A stretch of 64,000 nt of DNA from RPQJ01 sp963712815 (GCA_963712815.1 CAVQJL010000012.1:434001-498000), one strand, 5' to 3'. Shown: positions 8,936-17,776, counted from the first letter of the stretch. Numbers and translations: made by a program. The notes: a model not told the origin generated them from the sequence alone.

Positions 8936-9014
8936 CCGACCTGACGCGGAATCTGCAGGATCGCCCGTGCGGGGGCACGATGACCTGATCCGCCGAAACA
9001 GCCCCGCCGTCCGC

Positions 9015-9028
9015 TTGACCTCGGTCAA
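9015..9028 (+). promoter_or_regulatory. FNR/DNR-type box upstream of norZ
   Basis: TTGACCTCGGTCAA fits TTGAY-N4-RTCAA exactly, centred about 82 bp before the norZ start. A class II start would fall near 9063, with a weak -10 (CACCAT, 9051-9056). The site suits activation by the DNR-like regulator encoded at 13.2 kb. Confidence 0.72.
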
Positions 9029-9103
9029 GGCGCCCCTCCCTCCGCCGTCCCACCATTGCGCCCGTGCCGCGGCCCGACCGCGGTCTGCACTGGAGAGACG
9101 CAA

Positions 9104-11389
9104 GTGACCGACACGAAGAAGCTCTGGAAAGTGCTGGGGGGCATCCTGCTGGTGTCCTTCGGCATCCTGCTGTTCATGGGCCGCCAGATCTACCTGACGA
9201 TGCCGCCCATCCCGGCCGAGGTACGCACCGACGCCGGCACCACGGTGTACACGGAGGCCGACATCCAGACCGGCCGCAAGGTCTGGCAGACCCTCGGCGG
9301 CCAGCAGATGGGCTCCGTCTGGGGCCACGGCAGCTACGTCGCGCCGGACTGGTCCGCCGACTGGCTGCACCGCGAGTCGGTCGCGCTGCTCGACCTGTGG
9401 GCCGTGCGCGAGACCGGCCGCAGTTACGCCGAACTCGACGCGCCCCAGCAGGCGGGACTGCAGGCGCGACTGCAGGCCGAGATTCGAGCCAACACCTATG
9501 ACCCGTCCACCGGGGTCGTGACGATCTCCGGGGACCGCGCCCAGGCGATCGCCGTGGTCGCGGATCACTACTTCAAGCTGTTCGGCAGCGACCCCGACCT
9601 CAAGCTGCTGCGCTCGCAGTACGCGATCCAGGAAAACCCGGTTCCGGACGCCGGACGTCGCGCGGCGATGAGCGCGTTCTTCTTCTGGTCGGCCTGGTCG
9701 GCGGTCACGAACCGTCCGGGCGAGGACGTCACCTACACCAGCAACTGGCCGTCGGAGCCGCTCGTCGGCAACGTGCCCACGACGCCGACCTTCATCTGGA
9801 CCTTCGTCAGCATCCTGTTCCTGCTCGGCGGCGTCGGCGCGCTGGCGTGGTACTACGCGACCACGCACGGCAGGGAGCCACCGCCGGTCGTGCCCGACAG
9901 CGACCCGCTCAAGAGCCTCTCGCCCACGCCCTCGATGAAGGCGACCGCGAAGTACTTCTGGGTGGTGACCGCGCTGATCCTCGTGCAGGTGATCCTGGGC
10001 GGCATCACCGCGCATTACGCGGTCGAGGGCCAGGCGTTCTACGGCTTCCCGCTCGCGGAGTACCTGCCGTACGCCGTCACGCGCAGCTGGCACCTGCAGC
10101 TGGCGGTGCTGTGGATCGCGACGGCGTGGCTCGCCACGGGCCTGTACATCGCGCCCGCAATCTCGGGCCATGAACCGAAGTTCCAGCGCTTCGGCGTCAA
10201 CTTCCTGTTCACCTGCCTGCTCGTCATCGTGGTGGGCGGCCTCGGTGGGCAGTGGTTCGCCGTGATGCAGAAGATGGGCCTCGAGACGAACTTCTGGTTC
10301 GGTCACCAGGGCTGGGAATACGTGGACATGGGCCGCTTCTGGCAGGCGTTCCTGTTCGTCGGCCTGATGCTGTGGCTCGCGCTCGTAGGCCGCGCGCTTT
10401 GGCCGGCCCTCAAGCGCCGCGACGACAGCCGCTCGATCACCATGCTGCTGTTCCTCTCCACCATAGCCATCGGCCTGTTCTACGGCGCCGGGCTGATGTG
10501 GGGCCACGAGACTCACCTGTCGATGGTCGAGTACTGGCGCTGGTGGGTGGTGCACCTGTGGGTCGAGGGCTTCTTCGAGGTGTTCGCCACGGCGGTCATC
10601 GCCTTCCTGTTCACCAAGCTCGGCCTGGTGCGCGGCAGCTCCGCGACCGCGGCCGTGCTGTTCGCCACCGTGGTGTTCCTGACGGGCGGCGTGCTCGGCA
10701 CGTTCCATCACCTCTACTGGACGGGCACGCCGACCGCGGTGCTGGCACTCGGCGCGTCGTTCTCGGCGCTCGAGGTCGTGCCGCTGGTGTTCATCGGGTT
10801 CGAAGCCTACGAGAACTACAAGCACAGCAAGGCGAAGCCCTGGGTCGCAACCTACAAGTGGCCGATCCTGTTCTTCGTCTCGGTGGCGTTCTGGAACCTC
10901 GTGGGCGCGGGCCTCTTCGGCTTCCTGATCAACCCGCCGCTGGCCCTGTACTACATGCAGGGGCTCAACACGACCCCGCTGCACGGCCACACCGCGCTGT
11001 TCGGGGTGTACGGCATGCTCGGCATCGGCCTGATGCTGTTCTGCCTGCGCGGCCTCGGTCGCACGGCGGTCTGGGACGAGAAGCTGCTCAAGGGCTCGTT
11101 CTGGTCGCTCAATATCGGCCTGGCTGCCATGGCGTTGCTGTCGCTGCTGCCCCACGGCCTGATGCAGGTGCACGCGGCGGTGACGCATGGCTTCTGGTAT
11201 GCGCGTTCGGCGGAGTTCCTGCAGCAGCCCTTCATGCAGATGCTGGTCTGGATGCGGGTACCGGGTGATGTGATCTTCTCCGTCGGCGTCGGGCTCCTCG
11301 CTCTGTTCGTGGCCAGGCTCTACATCGGCAAGAAGAAGCCCGCGACGATGCCTGCAGGGGCGGTTGCGGAGCCGGTCTCCGGTCGGTGA
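9104..11389 (+). CDS. norZ: quinol-dependent nitric oxide reductase (qNor, NorZ)
   Basis: The enzyme reduces two NO to N2O with quinol electrons in the cytoplasmic membrane. The 761-residue length and the N-terminal segment (one helix, then a ~200-residue periplasmic domain with GGQQMGSVWGHGSYVAPDW) mark the single-subunit quinol type instead of cytochrome c-dependent NorB. The heme-copper-oxidase-like core follows with many transmembrane helices. Conserved histidines include WGHETHLSMVEYW, VVHLWVEGFFE (with the conserved Glu) and GTFHHLYWTG. The GTG at 9104 has GGAGAGA just upstream; an earlier in-frame start would disrupt the N-terminal helix layout. A DNR-type box precedes it and a strong hairpin terminator follows. 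Confidence 0.95.
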   Translation: MTDTKKLWKVLGGILLVSFGILLFMGRQIYLTMPPIPAEVRTDAGTTVYTEADIQTGRKVWQTLGGQQMGSVWGHGSYVAPDWSADWLHRESVALLDLWAVRETGRSYAELDAPQQAGLQARLQAEIRANTYDPSTGVVTISGDRAQAIAVVADHYFKLFGSDPDLKLLRSQYAIQENPVPDAGRRAAMSAFFFWSAWSAVTNRPGEDVTYTSNWPSEPLVGNVPTTPTFIWTFVSILFLLGGVGALAWYYATTHGREPPPVVPDSDPLKSLSPTPSMKATAKYFWVVTALILVQVILGGITAHYAVEGQAFYGFPLAEYLPYAVTRSWHLQLAVLWIATAWLATGLYIAPAISGHEPKFQRFGVNFLFTCLLVIVVGGLGGQWFAVMQKMGLETNFWFGHQGWEYVDMGRFWQAFLFVGLMLWLALVGRALWPALKRRDDSRSITMLLFLSTIAIGLFYGAGLMWGHETHLSMVEYWRWWVVHLWVEGFFEVFATAVIAFLFTKLGLVRGSSATAAVLFATVVFLTGGVLGTFHHLYWTGTPTAVLALGASFSALEVVPLVFIGFEAYENYKHSKAKPWVATYKWPILFFVSVAFWNLVGAGLFGFLINPPLALYYMQGLNTTPLHGHTALFGVYGMLGIGLMLFCLRGLGRTAVWDEKLLKGSFWSLNIGLAAMALLSLLPHGLMQVHAAVTHGFWYARSAEFLQQPFMQMLVWMRVPGDVIFSVGVGLLALFVARLYIGKKKPATMPAGAVAEPVSGR

Positions 11390-11408
11390 GCCGCATGCCG
11401 TGACAACC

Positions 11409-11440
11409 AGCGGGCGCCTGCGGGCGCCCGCTGCTTTTGC
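11409..11440 (+). terminator. intrinsic terminator after norZ
   Basis: A perfect 10-bp stem (AGCGGGCGCC, 11409-11418, pairing with 11423-11432) with a 4-nt loop is followed by GCTTTTG. It lies between norZ and nnrS, so nnrS probably has its own promoter or depends on readthrough. Confidence 0.75.
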
Positions 11441-11500
11441 GGCGAGGCTGCAACCGAACACACTTCCGCCGGTCGAAACAGATCTCACGGAACAATCGCC

Positions 11501-12739
11501 ATGAACCACCCTGACCGCCATCGCACCCGCTGGCAGGTCATCACCGCCGCCCCGCATCGGATCGCGTTCCTGTGCGGACTCGCGAGCCTGCTGGCCGCGA
11601 GCGGCTGGTGGGGCCTTCATCTCGTCGCGCGCTACACCGGCGTGCCGCTGTTCGCCCTCGACCTTGCCGTGGCGCCGATCTGGGCACATTCGTTCCTGAT
11701 GCTGTTCACGGTGTTCCCAACCTTTTTCCTGGGGTTCCTGTTCACCACCTACCCCCGCTGGATGAACGGTCCGCTGGTGCCGCGCGGCGCGTATGTTGCG
11801 GCGCCACTGCTACTCAGCTGCGCGACCGCGAGCTGGCTCATGGGGACTCACGCAGGCGTCGTGCTGCAGGTGGCCGCCGCGGCTCTCGCGGCGGCCGGGC
11901 TCGCCACGGCGCTCGTCGCGCTGCTGCGGGTGCTGATCGGTGCCGAGAAGCTCGTTTCGCACGCCGTCATCACCAGTTCGGCATTCACCGTCGGCCTCGT
12001 GTGCGCTGCCGGCTTCGGCTACGGCGCGTGGGCTCGCAGCGATTTCGTGCTGCACTTCGCCGTACGCGCCGCGCTCTGGGGTTTTCTGCTGCCCGTGTTC
12101 TTCGCGGTCTGCCACCGCATGGTGCCGTTCTTCTCGCAGGGCGTGGTGCAGGGCTACGTGCCGTGGCGGCCCACCTGGGTGCTGGTCGCCGTGGTGGGAC
12201 TCGCGTGGCTGCGACTGCTGCTCGGCACCGCGGGCTCGCTGCAGGCCCTGCCGTTCGCGGATGCCGCCCTGTTCGTGCTCACCGCGCTGTGCGCCCTGCG
12301 CTGGACATCCCTGCGGGCCCGCGGCAACGCGCTGCTGTGGACGCTCTACGCCGGCTTCGCCTGGCTACCGTTCGCGATGCTGCTGCAGACGTTGCGCGAC
12401 GCGAGCTTCCTCGTGAGCGGCGAATGGGCGCTTGGACGCGCCCCGATCCACGCGCTCGGCATGGGCTTCTTCGGCGGCATGCTTATCGCCATGGTGACGC
12501 GCGTCACCCAGGGGCATTCGGGACGGCCGCTCGTGATGGACCGCACCAGCTTGCTGTGCTTCGCGGCAGTGCAGGCGGCTGCAGTCGCACGCGTCGGCAG
12601 CGAGATCACCAGTTCGCCGGCTGCGGTCCAGTGGCTGCTGCTCGGCAGCCTCGCGCTGTGGCTCTCGGCCTGCGCACTCTGGTCGCTGCGCAATGGCCCC
12701 ATCTACCTCGCGCCCCGCCTCGACGGCAAGCCCGGATGA
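11501..12739 (+). CDS. nnrS: NnrS family membrane protein
   Basis: The 412-residue product is a polytopic membrane protein with about 12 hydrophobic helices. Segments such as PHRIAFLCGLASLLAASGWW, WAHSFLMLFTVFPTFFLGFLF (20-residue stretches shown in part) and ALGMGFFGGMLIAMVTRVTQGHSGR are typical of NnrS. These are heme/copper-binding proteins linked to denitrification that relieve nitrosative stress, with no proven catalytic role. Conserved histidines in PHR, AHS and GHSGR fit metal binding. The gene sits between norZ and a SirB2-like gene, whose ATG overlaps the nnrS TGA, and upstream of the DNR regulator and nirS. Confidence 0.93.
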   Translation: MNHPDRHRTRWQVITAAPHRIAFLCGLASLLAASGWWGLHLVARYTGVPLFALDLAVAPIWAHSFLMLFTVFPTFFLGFLFTTYPRWMNGPLVPRGAYVAAPLLLSCATASWLMGTHAGVVLQVAAAALAAAGLATALVALLRVLIGAEKLVSHAVITSSAFTVGLVCAAGFGYGAWARSDFVLHFAVRAALWGFLLPVFFAVCHRMVPFFSQGVVQGYVPWRPTWVLVAVVGLAWLRLLLGTAGSLQALPFADAALFVLTALCALRWTSLRARGNALLWTLYAGFAWLPFAMLLQTLRDASFLVSGEWALGRAPIHALGMGFFGGMLIAMVTRVTQGHSGRPLVMDRTSLLCFAAVQAAAVARVGSEITSSPAAVQWLLLGSLALWLSACALWSLRNGPIYLAPRLDGKPG

Positions 12740-13131
12740 CCGAGTATTACCTCGTCCTGCGCAACGTGCACATCGGCTGCGCGATTGCGACGATTGCGCT
12801 GTTCGTGCTGCGCGGGGCGCTGATGCTGACCGACTCGCCGCGGCTACACGGCCCGGTGCTGCGTTACCTGCCGCACGTCGTCGACACGGTGCTGCTCACG
12901 ACCGCGCTGATGCTCACCACCGTGATCGGCCAGTATCCGTTCGCCACGGGCTGGCTGACCGCCAAGGTCTTGCTGCTGATCGTTTACATCGTGCTGGGCA
13001 GCATCGCCCTGAACCACGGACGCAGCCGAGCCATTCGCGTCGCGGCGTTCGCTGCGGCGCTCGCGACGATCGGGTTCCTGGTTTCCGTGGCCCGGGTCCA
13101 TCACCCGCTGGGAGTGTTTGCGGCAGCATAG
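12736..13131 (+). CDS. SirB2-family small membrane protein
   Basis: The 131-residue product has four hydrophobic helices. The start YYLVLRNVHIGCAIATIALFVLRG and the end VARVHHPLGV match the SirB2 (COG3094) family, whose biochemical role is not established. Its ATG overlaps the nnrS stop (ATGA at 12736-12739), so translation is probably coupled. SirB2-like genes are often found beside nnrS in denitrifiers, which suggests a role in NO or heme homeostasis; that role is inference. Histidines in NVHIG, LPHVV and RVHHP are candidate heme or metal ligands. Confidence 0.8.
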   Translation: MTEYYLVLRNVHIGCAIATIALFVLRGALMLTDSPRLHGPVLRYLPHVVDTVLLTTALMLTTVIGQYPFATGWLTAKVLLLIVYIVLGSIALNHGRSRAIRVAAFAAALATIGFLVSVARVHHPLGVFAAA

Positions 13132-13205
13132 AGGCGCCGGGCGAATCCGCTCCGACGGCCCGGGCGACTGCGCGGGCAACTCCGCGGGTGTGCTAGTTTT
13201 GGGCC

Positions 13206-13901
13206 ATGACGCACGCCATGAATCATCTCGCGGGCCTGCGCGGGCACCACCTGTTTGCCGGCCTCTCGCCCCAGCAGATGCAGCGCCTGCTCACCGCCAG
13301 CCACGTGGACGAGTACGAGGCGGGCCAGATGCTGTTCGACCGCGGCCAGCCCGCGCAGTTCTTCTTCATCGTGCTCGACGGGCAGGTGAACCTGGTGCTC
13401 TATTCGAAGGCGGGCGAGGAGAAGATCGTGGACATCCTCGGCCCCGGCAACAGCTTCGCCGAGGCCGCGATGTTCATGGAGGCGCCGGGCTACCCGGTCT
13501 CGGCCGTCGCCGCGGTCCACTCGCAGGTCGCGCGCTTCCCGAGCCGCGACTACCTCGCGATCCTGCGGGAGAGTCCCGAGACCTGCCTGCGCATGCTCGG
13601 ACACCTGAGCCAGCGCCTGCACATGCGCATCCGCGAGATCGAGTACCTGACGCTCGAGAGCGCCACGCACCGCCTGGTGCGCCTTCTCGAGGGCCGGCTG
13701 CCGCCGGGTGAGAGCGGTCGACTCGAGATCACGCTGCAGGAATCGCGACAGGAACTCGCCTCGCGCCTGTCCATGAAGCCCGAGACGCTGTCCCGCATTC
13801 TGCGACACCTCTCTGACGCCGGCGCCATCGAGGTACACGGTCGCGTGCTGCTGGTACCCGATCGCAGGAAGCTCCTCGCCATGCTCGACACGGTCCCGTA
13901 G
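13206..13901 (+). CDS. dnr: Crp/Fnr-family regulator, DNR/NNR-like
   Basis: The 231-residue product has an N-terminal cyclic-nucleotide-like beta-barrel (GQPAQFFFIVLDGQVNLV), a dimer helix (LGHLSQRLHMRIREIEYLTLE) and a C-terminal helix-turn-helix. The recognition helix contains ETLSR, the ExxSR arrangement that in FNR-type proteins reads TTGAT half-sites. It lacks the N-terminal cysteine cluster of FNR (the only Cys is in SPETCLRM), so it belongs with the DNR/NNR class thought to sense NO through heme. It lies between nnrS-sirB2 and nirS. Boxes matching its expected site precede hemN, norZ and nirS. The start could also be the in-frame ATG at 13218. Confidence 0.88.
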   Translation: MTHAMNHLAGLRGHHLFAGLSPQQMQRLLTASHVDEYEAGQMLFDRGQPAQFFFIVLDGQVNLVLYSKAGEEKIVDILGPGNSFAEAAMFMEAPGYPVSAVAAVHSQVARFPSRDYLAILRESPETCLRMLGHLSQRLHMRIREIEYLTLESATHRLVRLLEGRLPPGESGRLEITLQESRQELASRLSMKPETLSRILRHLSDAGAIEVHGRVLLVPDRRKLLAMLDTVP

Positions 13902-13927
13902 TCGGGCCTGCCCGTGCAGACACCGAA

Positions 13928-13941
13928 TTGATCGAGGTCAA
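13928..13941 (+). promoter_or_regulatory. FNR/DNR-type box upstream of nirS
   Basis: TTGATCGAGGTCAA matches TTGAY-N4-RTCAA exactly. Its centre at 13934.5 predicts a class II start at 13976, and TAGGGT at 13964-13969 sits where the -10 element should be. The nirS start codon follows at 14032. Confidence 0.75.
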
Positions 13942-14031
13942 GGCGCGCCCGGCTTATCGCGCCTAGGGTTGGCTGCAGTGTCCGCGGCAGCGCGTGCGCC
14001 ACCGGACCCATCCAGACCACGGGAGCCATCC

Positions 14032-16188
14032 ATGATCTCGAACTCCATGCTCCGCTCGTCCGTCGCGACGCTCGCCGCAGCAGGTGCGCTCGCGCTCGCC
14101 GCGACGTGCTGGGCGGCGGAACCCTCCGCCAGCCCGGGCGCGCCCCAGGTTCATCAGGCCGAGGTCGCGGGCGCCGGCGCCACGCCCGCGCAGATCGCGG
14201 CCGGCAAGGCCGTCTACGATGTGGCCTGCCTCGCCTGCCACCAGGTGGACGGCAAGGGCCTGCCGGGCGCCTTCCCGCCGCTCGCCGGGTCCGACTACCT
14301 GCTCGGCGACAAGAACCGCGCGGTGGGAGTCGTGGTGCGCGGCCTGCAGGGCGAGGTGGTCGTGAACGGCGTCACGTACAACTCGGTGATGCCCGCGATG
14401 ACCCAACTCGCGGACACCGAGATCGCCGACGCGCTGACCTTCGCGCTCAACTCCTGGGGCAACCAGGGCGGCGCGGTCTCGAGCTCGATGGTGGCGGCGG
14501 AACGGGCCCGGGCCGCGGCCGAACCCAAGAAGGCAGATTCTCCGACCCAGCACCCGACCACGACCTCCGAGCTCAAGTACCAGGGCGCACCTTCGACACT
14601 GACTCCGGAAGGCGCGCAGGTACGCGTCACCCCGGGCGCCCCGGACATGACCATGGCGGAGTTCGACCACGCGCAGAAGATCTACTTCGAGCGCTGCGCG
14701 GGCTGCCACGGCGTGCTGCGCAAGGGCGCGACGGGCAAGCCGCTCACGCCCGACATCACGCAGAAGCAGGGGACGGAATACCTCAAGGTCTTCATCAACC
14801 AGGGCTCACCCGCCGGCATGCCGAGCTGGGGCAAGTCGGGTGAACTCAGCCAGCAGGAAGTGGACATCATGGCGCGCTTCGTACAGCACGAGCCGCCGCA
14901 GCCCCCCGAGTTCGGCCTCGAGGAGATGAAAGCCACGTGGAACGTGCTCGTCCCGGTGGCCGACCGGCCGACGAAGAAGATGAACGACTACGACATCGAC
15001 AACATCTTCGCCGTCACGCTGCGCGACTCGGGCGAGGTGGCGCTCGTCGACGGCGACACCAAGGAGATCATCAACATCATCCGCACCGGCTACGCGGTGC
15101 ACATCTCCCGCCTGTCGCACTCCGGTCGCTACGTGTACACGATCGGCCGCGACGGCAAGATCGACCTGATCGACCTGTTCATGGCGAAGCCCGACCGCGT
15201 CGCCGAGATCAAGATCGGCCTCGAGGCCCGCTCGGTCGAGACCTCGAAGTACAAGGGCTTCGAGGACAAGTTCGCGATCGCCGGCGCCTACTGGCCGCCG
15301 CAGTTCACGATCATGGACGGCGCGACGCTCGAGCCGCTGAAGGTCGTCTCGACCCGCGGCATGACCGTCGACACCCAGGAGTACCACCCCGAGCCGCGCG
15401 TGGCCGCGATCGTCGCCTCGCACGAGCACCCCGAGTTCATCGTCAACGTGAAGGAGACCGGCCAGATCCTGCTGGTCAACTACGAGGACATCGACAACCT
15501 CAAGACGACCACGATCGGTGCGGCGCGCTTCCTGCACGACGGCGGCTGGGACGTCACCAAGCGCTACTTCATGACGGCCGCCAACCAGTCGAACAAGATC
15601 GCGGTGGTCGACTCCAAGGAACAGAAGCTCGCCGCCCTGGTGGACGTGGACCGCATTCCGCACCCGGGCCGCGGCGCGAACTTCGTCGATCCGAAGTACG
15701 GACCGGTGTGGGCCACGAGCGCACTCGGCAACGAGAAGGTCACGCTGATCGGCACCGACCCCGAGAAGCACAAGGACAACGCCTGGAAGGTGGTGCGGGT
15801 CCTCAAGGGCCAGGGCGGCGGGTCGCTGTTCGTGAAGACCCACCCGAAGTCGAAGCACCTCTACGTCGACACGACGCTCAATCCCGATCCGGCCATCAGC
15901 CAGAGCGTGGCGGTGTTCGACATCAGCGACCTCGACGCCGGCTACAAGGTGCTGCCGATCGCCGAGTGGGCGAACCTCGGCGAGGGTCCCAAGCGCGTCG
16001 TGCAGCCCGAGTTCAACAAGGCGGGCGACGAGGTCTGGTTCTCGGTGTGGAACGGCAAGGACCAGCGCTCGGCGCTCGTGGTGGTCGACGACAAGACGCT
16101 CACGCTCAAGAAGGTGATCGACGACAAGCGCATCGTGACGCCAACCGGCAAGTTCAACGTGCACAACACCGTCGGCGACGTGTACTGA
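14032..16188 (+). CDS. nirS: cytochrome cd1 nitrite reductase with extra N-terminal cytochrome c domain
   Basis: NirS reduces nitrite to NO in the periplasm. The 718-residue product starts with a signal peptide and has two c-type heme motifs: CLACH (Cys66-His70) and CAGCH (Cys222-His226). The first lies in a separate class I cytochrome c domain (about 50-145, with YNSVMPAM offering the Met ligand). A ~60-residue linker leads to the normal NirS cytochrome c domain. The d1-heme eight-bladed propeller spans about 300-718. It contains AVHISRLSHSGRY (probable d1 axial His), HPEPRVAAIVASHEHPEF, RFLHDGGWD, PHPGRGANF and the terminal TPTGKFNVHNT. The ATG at 14032 has GGGAG upstream. It is ~150 residues longer than usual NirS. 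No d1-heme biosynthesis genes adjoin it. Confidence 0.95.
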   Translation: MISNSMLRSSVATLAAAGALALAATCWAAEPSASPGAPQVHQAEVAGAGATPAQIAAGKAVYDVACLACHQVDGKGLPGAFPPLAGSDYLLGDKNRAVGVVVRGLQGEVVVNGVTYNSVMPAMTQLADTEIADALTFALNSWGNQGGAVSSSMVAAERARAAAEPKKADSPTQHPTTTSELKYQGAPSTLTPEGAQVRVTPGAPDMTMAEFDHAQKIYFERCAGCHGVLRKGATGKPLTPDITQKQGTEYLKVFINQGSPAGMPSWGKSGELSQQEVDIMARFVQHEPPQPPEFGLEEMKATWNVLVPVADRPTKKMNDYDIDNIFAVTLRDSGEVALVDGDTKEIINIIRTGYAVHISRLSHSGRYVYTIGRDGKIDLIDLFMAKPDRVAEIKIGLEARSVETSKYKGFEDKFAIAGAYWPPQFTIMDGATLEPLKVVSTRGMTVDTQEYHPEPRVAAIVASHEHPEFIVNVKETGQILLVNYEDIDNLKTTTIGAARFLHDGGWDVTKRYFMTAANQSNKIAVVDSKEQKLAALVDVDRIPHPGRGANFVDPKYGPVWATSALGNEKVTLIGTDPEKHKDNAWKVVRVLKGQGGGSLFVKTHPKSKHLYVDTTLNPDPAISQSVAVFDISDLDAGYKVLPIAEWANLGEGPKRVVQPEFNKAGDEVWFSVWNGKDQRSALVVVDDKTLTLKKVIDDKRIVTPTGKFNVHNTVGDVY

Positions 16189-16223
16189 CGATCCTCCCTG
16201 CGTTCTCCCCCGAGGACGCCTTG

Positions 16224-16260
16224 CGGCCCCGCCTCTCGCGAAGTGGGGCCGATTTCTTTG
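16224..16260 (+). terminator. intrinsic terminator after nirS
   Basis: CGGCCCC (16224-16230) pairs with GGGGCCG (16245-16251), extended by a G-T wobble and one more pair. It is followed by ATTTCTTTG. It lies 36 bp after the nirS stop. Confidence 0.65.
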
Positions 16261-16419
16261 ACGAGCTTGTGCGGCGTGACACGGGAAGGATTTGACATAA
16301 CTGCCGCGGAGTCGTGCGGCGTGGCCTGGTCGAATCCGCTCGTCCGCCACTCGCGAAACAGGCCGGGTGGGCGCATTTGCCCACCCCTTTACGCTTGTCA
16401 CACAGGGGATGGAATCACC

Positions 16420-16963
16420 ATGATCAATCTCACACGCATCGCTTCGTTTGCCGCCGCTGCAGTCGCCACGGTCGGCCTCGCCTTCTCTCCCGCCGCGTCC
16501 GCCAAGGGCCCGAAGGGTCCGACGATCGTGGACGTCGCGATTGCCCTCAACACCGACGGCCCGTTCGCCGGCCAGTTCGACACGCTGATCGCGGCGGTCC
16601 TCGCGGCCGACCCGATCGTGTTCGACACGCTTTCCGGCAACGGCAAGCTGACCGTGTTCGCGCCGACCGACGACGCGTTCGCGGCGCTCAACCTGATCGC
16701 CCGACAACGTCGGCAGCCTCGATACCGGCTTCCTGACGCAGGTGCTCGTCTACCACGTGGCGCGCGGTGAGCGCACGGCGGCGGACGTCGTGCCGGCCGA
16801 GCGCATCCGGATGCTCGGCGGCGGCTTCCTGTACAAGGAAGCGGGCTCGGCGACGCTGGTGGACAACCTCGGCCGCAGCGCCAACATCATCGTCACGGAC
16901 GTGAAGGCTGCGAATGGCATCATCCACGCCATCGACGCAGTCGTGCTGCCCGTCGCGCCCTGA
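16420..16963 (+). CDS. secreted fasciclin (FAS1) domain protein, frameshifted
   Basis: The ATG at 16420 opens a signal peptide (RIASFAAAAVATVGLAFSP). A FAS1 domain follows with the hallmarks KLTVFAPTDDAFAAL and, after the break, VLVYHV, FLYKEAGSATLVD and GIIHAIDAVVLP. One FAS1 domain fills the 180-residue protein. The frame breaks at the CCC run 16700-16702; removing one C joins the halves into NLIADNVGSLDTGFLTQVLV. FAS1 proteins are exported adhesion or matrix proteins; small single-domain forms are common in proteobacteria. A clear hairpin terminator follows. The extra base is probably a consensus error (see findings), but a true pseudogene cannot be excluded. Confidence 0.85.
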
Positions 16964-16987
16964 GCGAATCCGGTCAGATAACTCCTG

Positions 16988-17014
16988 GAACGCCCCGGCC
17001 CGTCCGGGGCGTTC
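16988..17014 (+). terminator. terminator hairpin after the fasciclin gene
   Basis: A perfect 11-bp stem (GAACGCCCCGG, 16988-16998, with 17004-17014) and a 5-nt loop start 25 bp after the fasciclin stop. The following TCTGTAG is only weakly T-rich. Confidence 0.6.
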
Positions 17015-17121
17015 TCTGTAGAAGATCCGTCGCCGGCGAACCAAGACTGGCAAGCCGCTGCAGGAGGTGGTCGCGCATCACCAGTAGTATCCTCGGGCCC
17101 ATGTCCCGACAGGAGACTCCG

Positions 17122-17593
17122 ATGACGCTGCGCGCCCCTGCCCTCGACCCGAAGACCGTCGAGCCCCGCACGCATTCCGGCTACCCGGAACCGTTCCGCT
17201 CTCGCGTGCTGCCTCGCGAGAAGCGTCCGCTCGGAGACGCCCTGGGCCTCACCCGGTTCGGCGTCAACCTGACCACTCTTGCCTCCGGGGCGGGAGTCGT
17301 CGATGCGGCACTGGCATTCCCTCGAGGAGGAGTTTATCTACGTGCTCGAGGGAGAACTCGTGCTCAGGACGGACGCCGGCGAGCAGACACTCGGGGCCGG
17401 CACCTGCGCCGGATTTCCTGCCGGTTCCGGCGACGCCCACCAGTTCGTCAACCGCGGCTCCGTGCCGGCCGTGTATCTCGAGATCGGCACGCGTGCGCCG
17501 GCCGATTCGGTCGTGTATCCGGACGTGGACCTGCTGTGGAATCCGCCCGGACAGCCGCACAGGTACACGCGTCGCGACGGCACCCCTTACTGA
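17122..17593 (+). CDS. cupin-domain protein, frameshifted
   Basis: With one base removed the product is 156 residues with a single cupin barrel. The first cupin motif is RHWHSLEEEFIYVLEGEL, with the metal-binding His-x-His and a downstream Glu; the second is around GSGDAHQFVN. YLEIGTR and YTRRDGTPY at the end match a common family of cupins of unknown function. The ATG at 17122 has AGGAG six bases upstream and is preferred to the one at 17101. The frame breaks at the GGG run 17292-17294; deleting a G restores SGAESSMRHWHS. Likely a cytosolic metal-dependent or ligand-binding protein; no substrate can be assigned. Confidence 0.82.
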
Positions 17594-17776
17594 CGCGGCG
17601 CTGCACAAACGGCGCTCCAGCAGAGTAATTTCGCCCGCGTGCGGGCAGGGGCTCGGGCTCTGGGGCAATTCATGCGATGCCGACTCGCCGCGCGGGTTAG
17701 ACTGTGCGAACCTGCGGCGCGTTTCATCGGACGCCCGCGCACAGCCTTCCCACGCACCTGCGAGGCCCCCCGAGAG

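Noticed and set aside
8648..11689. 1013-residue open frame on the minus strand across qNor
   Set aside because: It is antisense to a clearly coding gene, rich in Arg, His and Glu with no recognisable domain, and arises from high GC at third codon positions.
11501..13131. A single long fused protein across nnrS and the SirB2-like gene
   Set aside because: The long plus-strand frame from 11572 reads nnrS out of frame. Only its last 131 codons are coding, starting at the overlapping ATG 12736.
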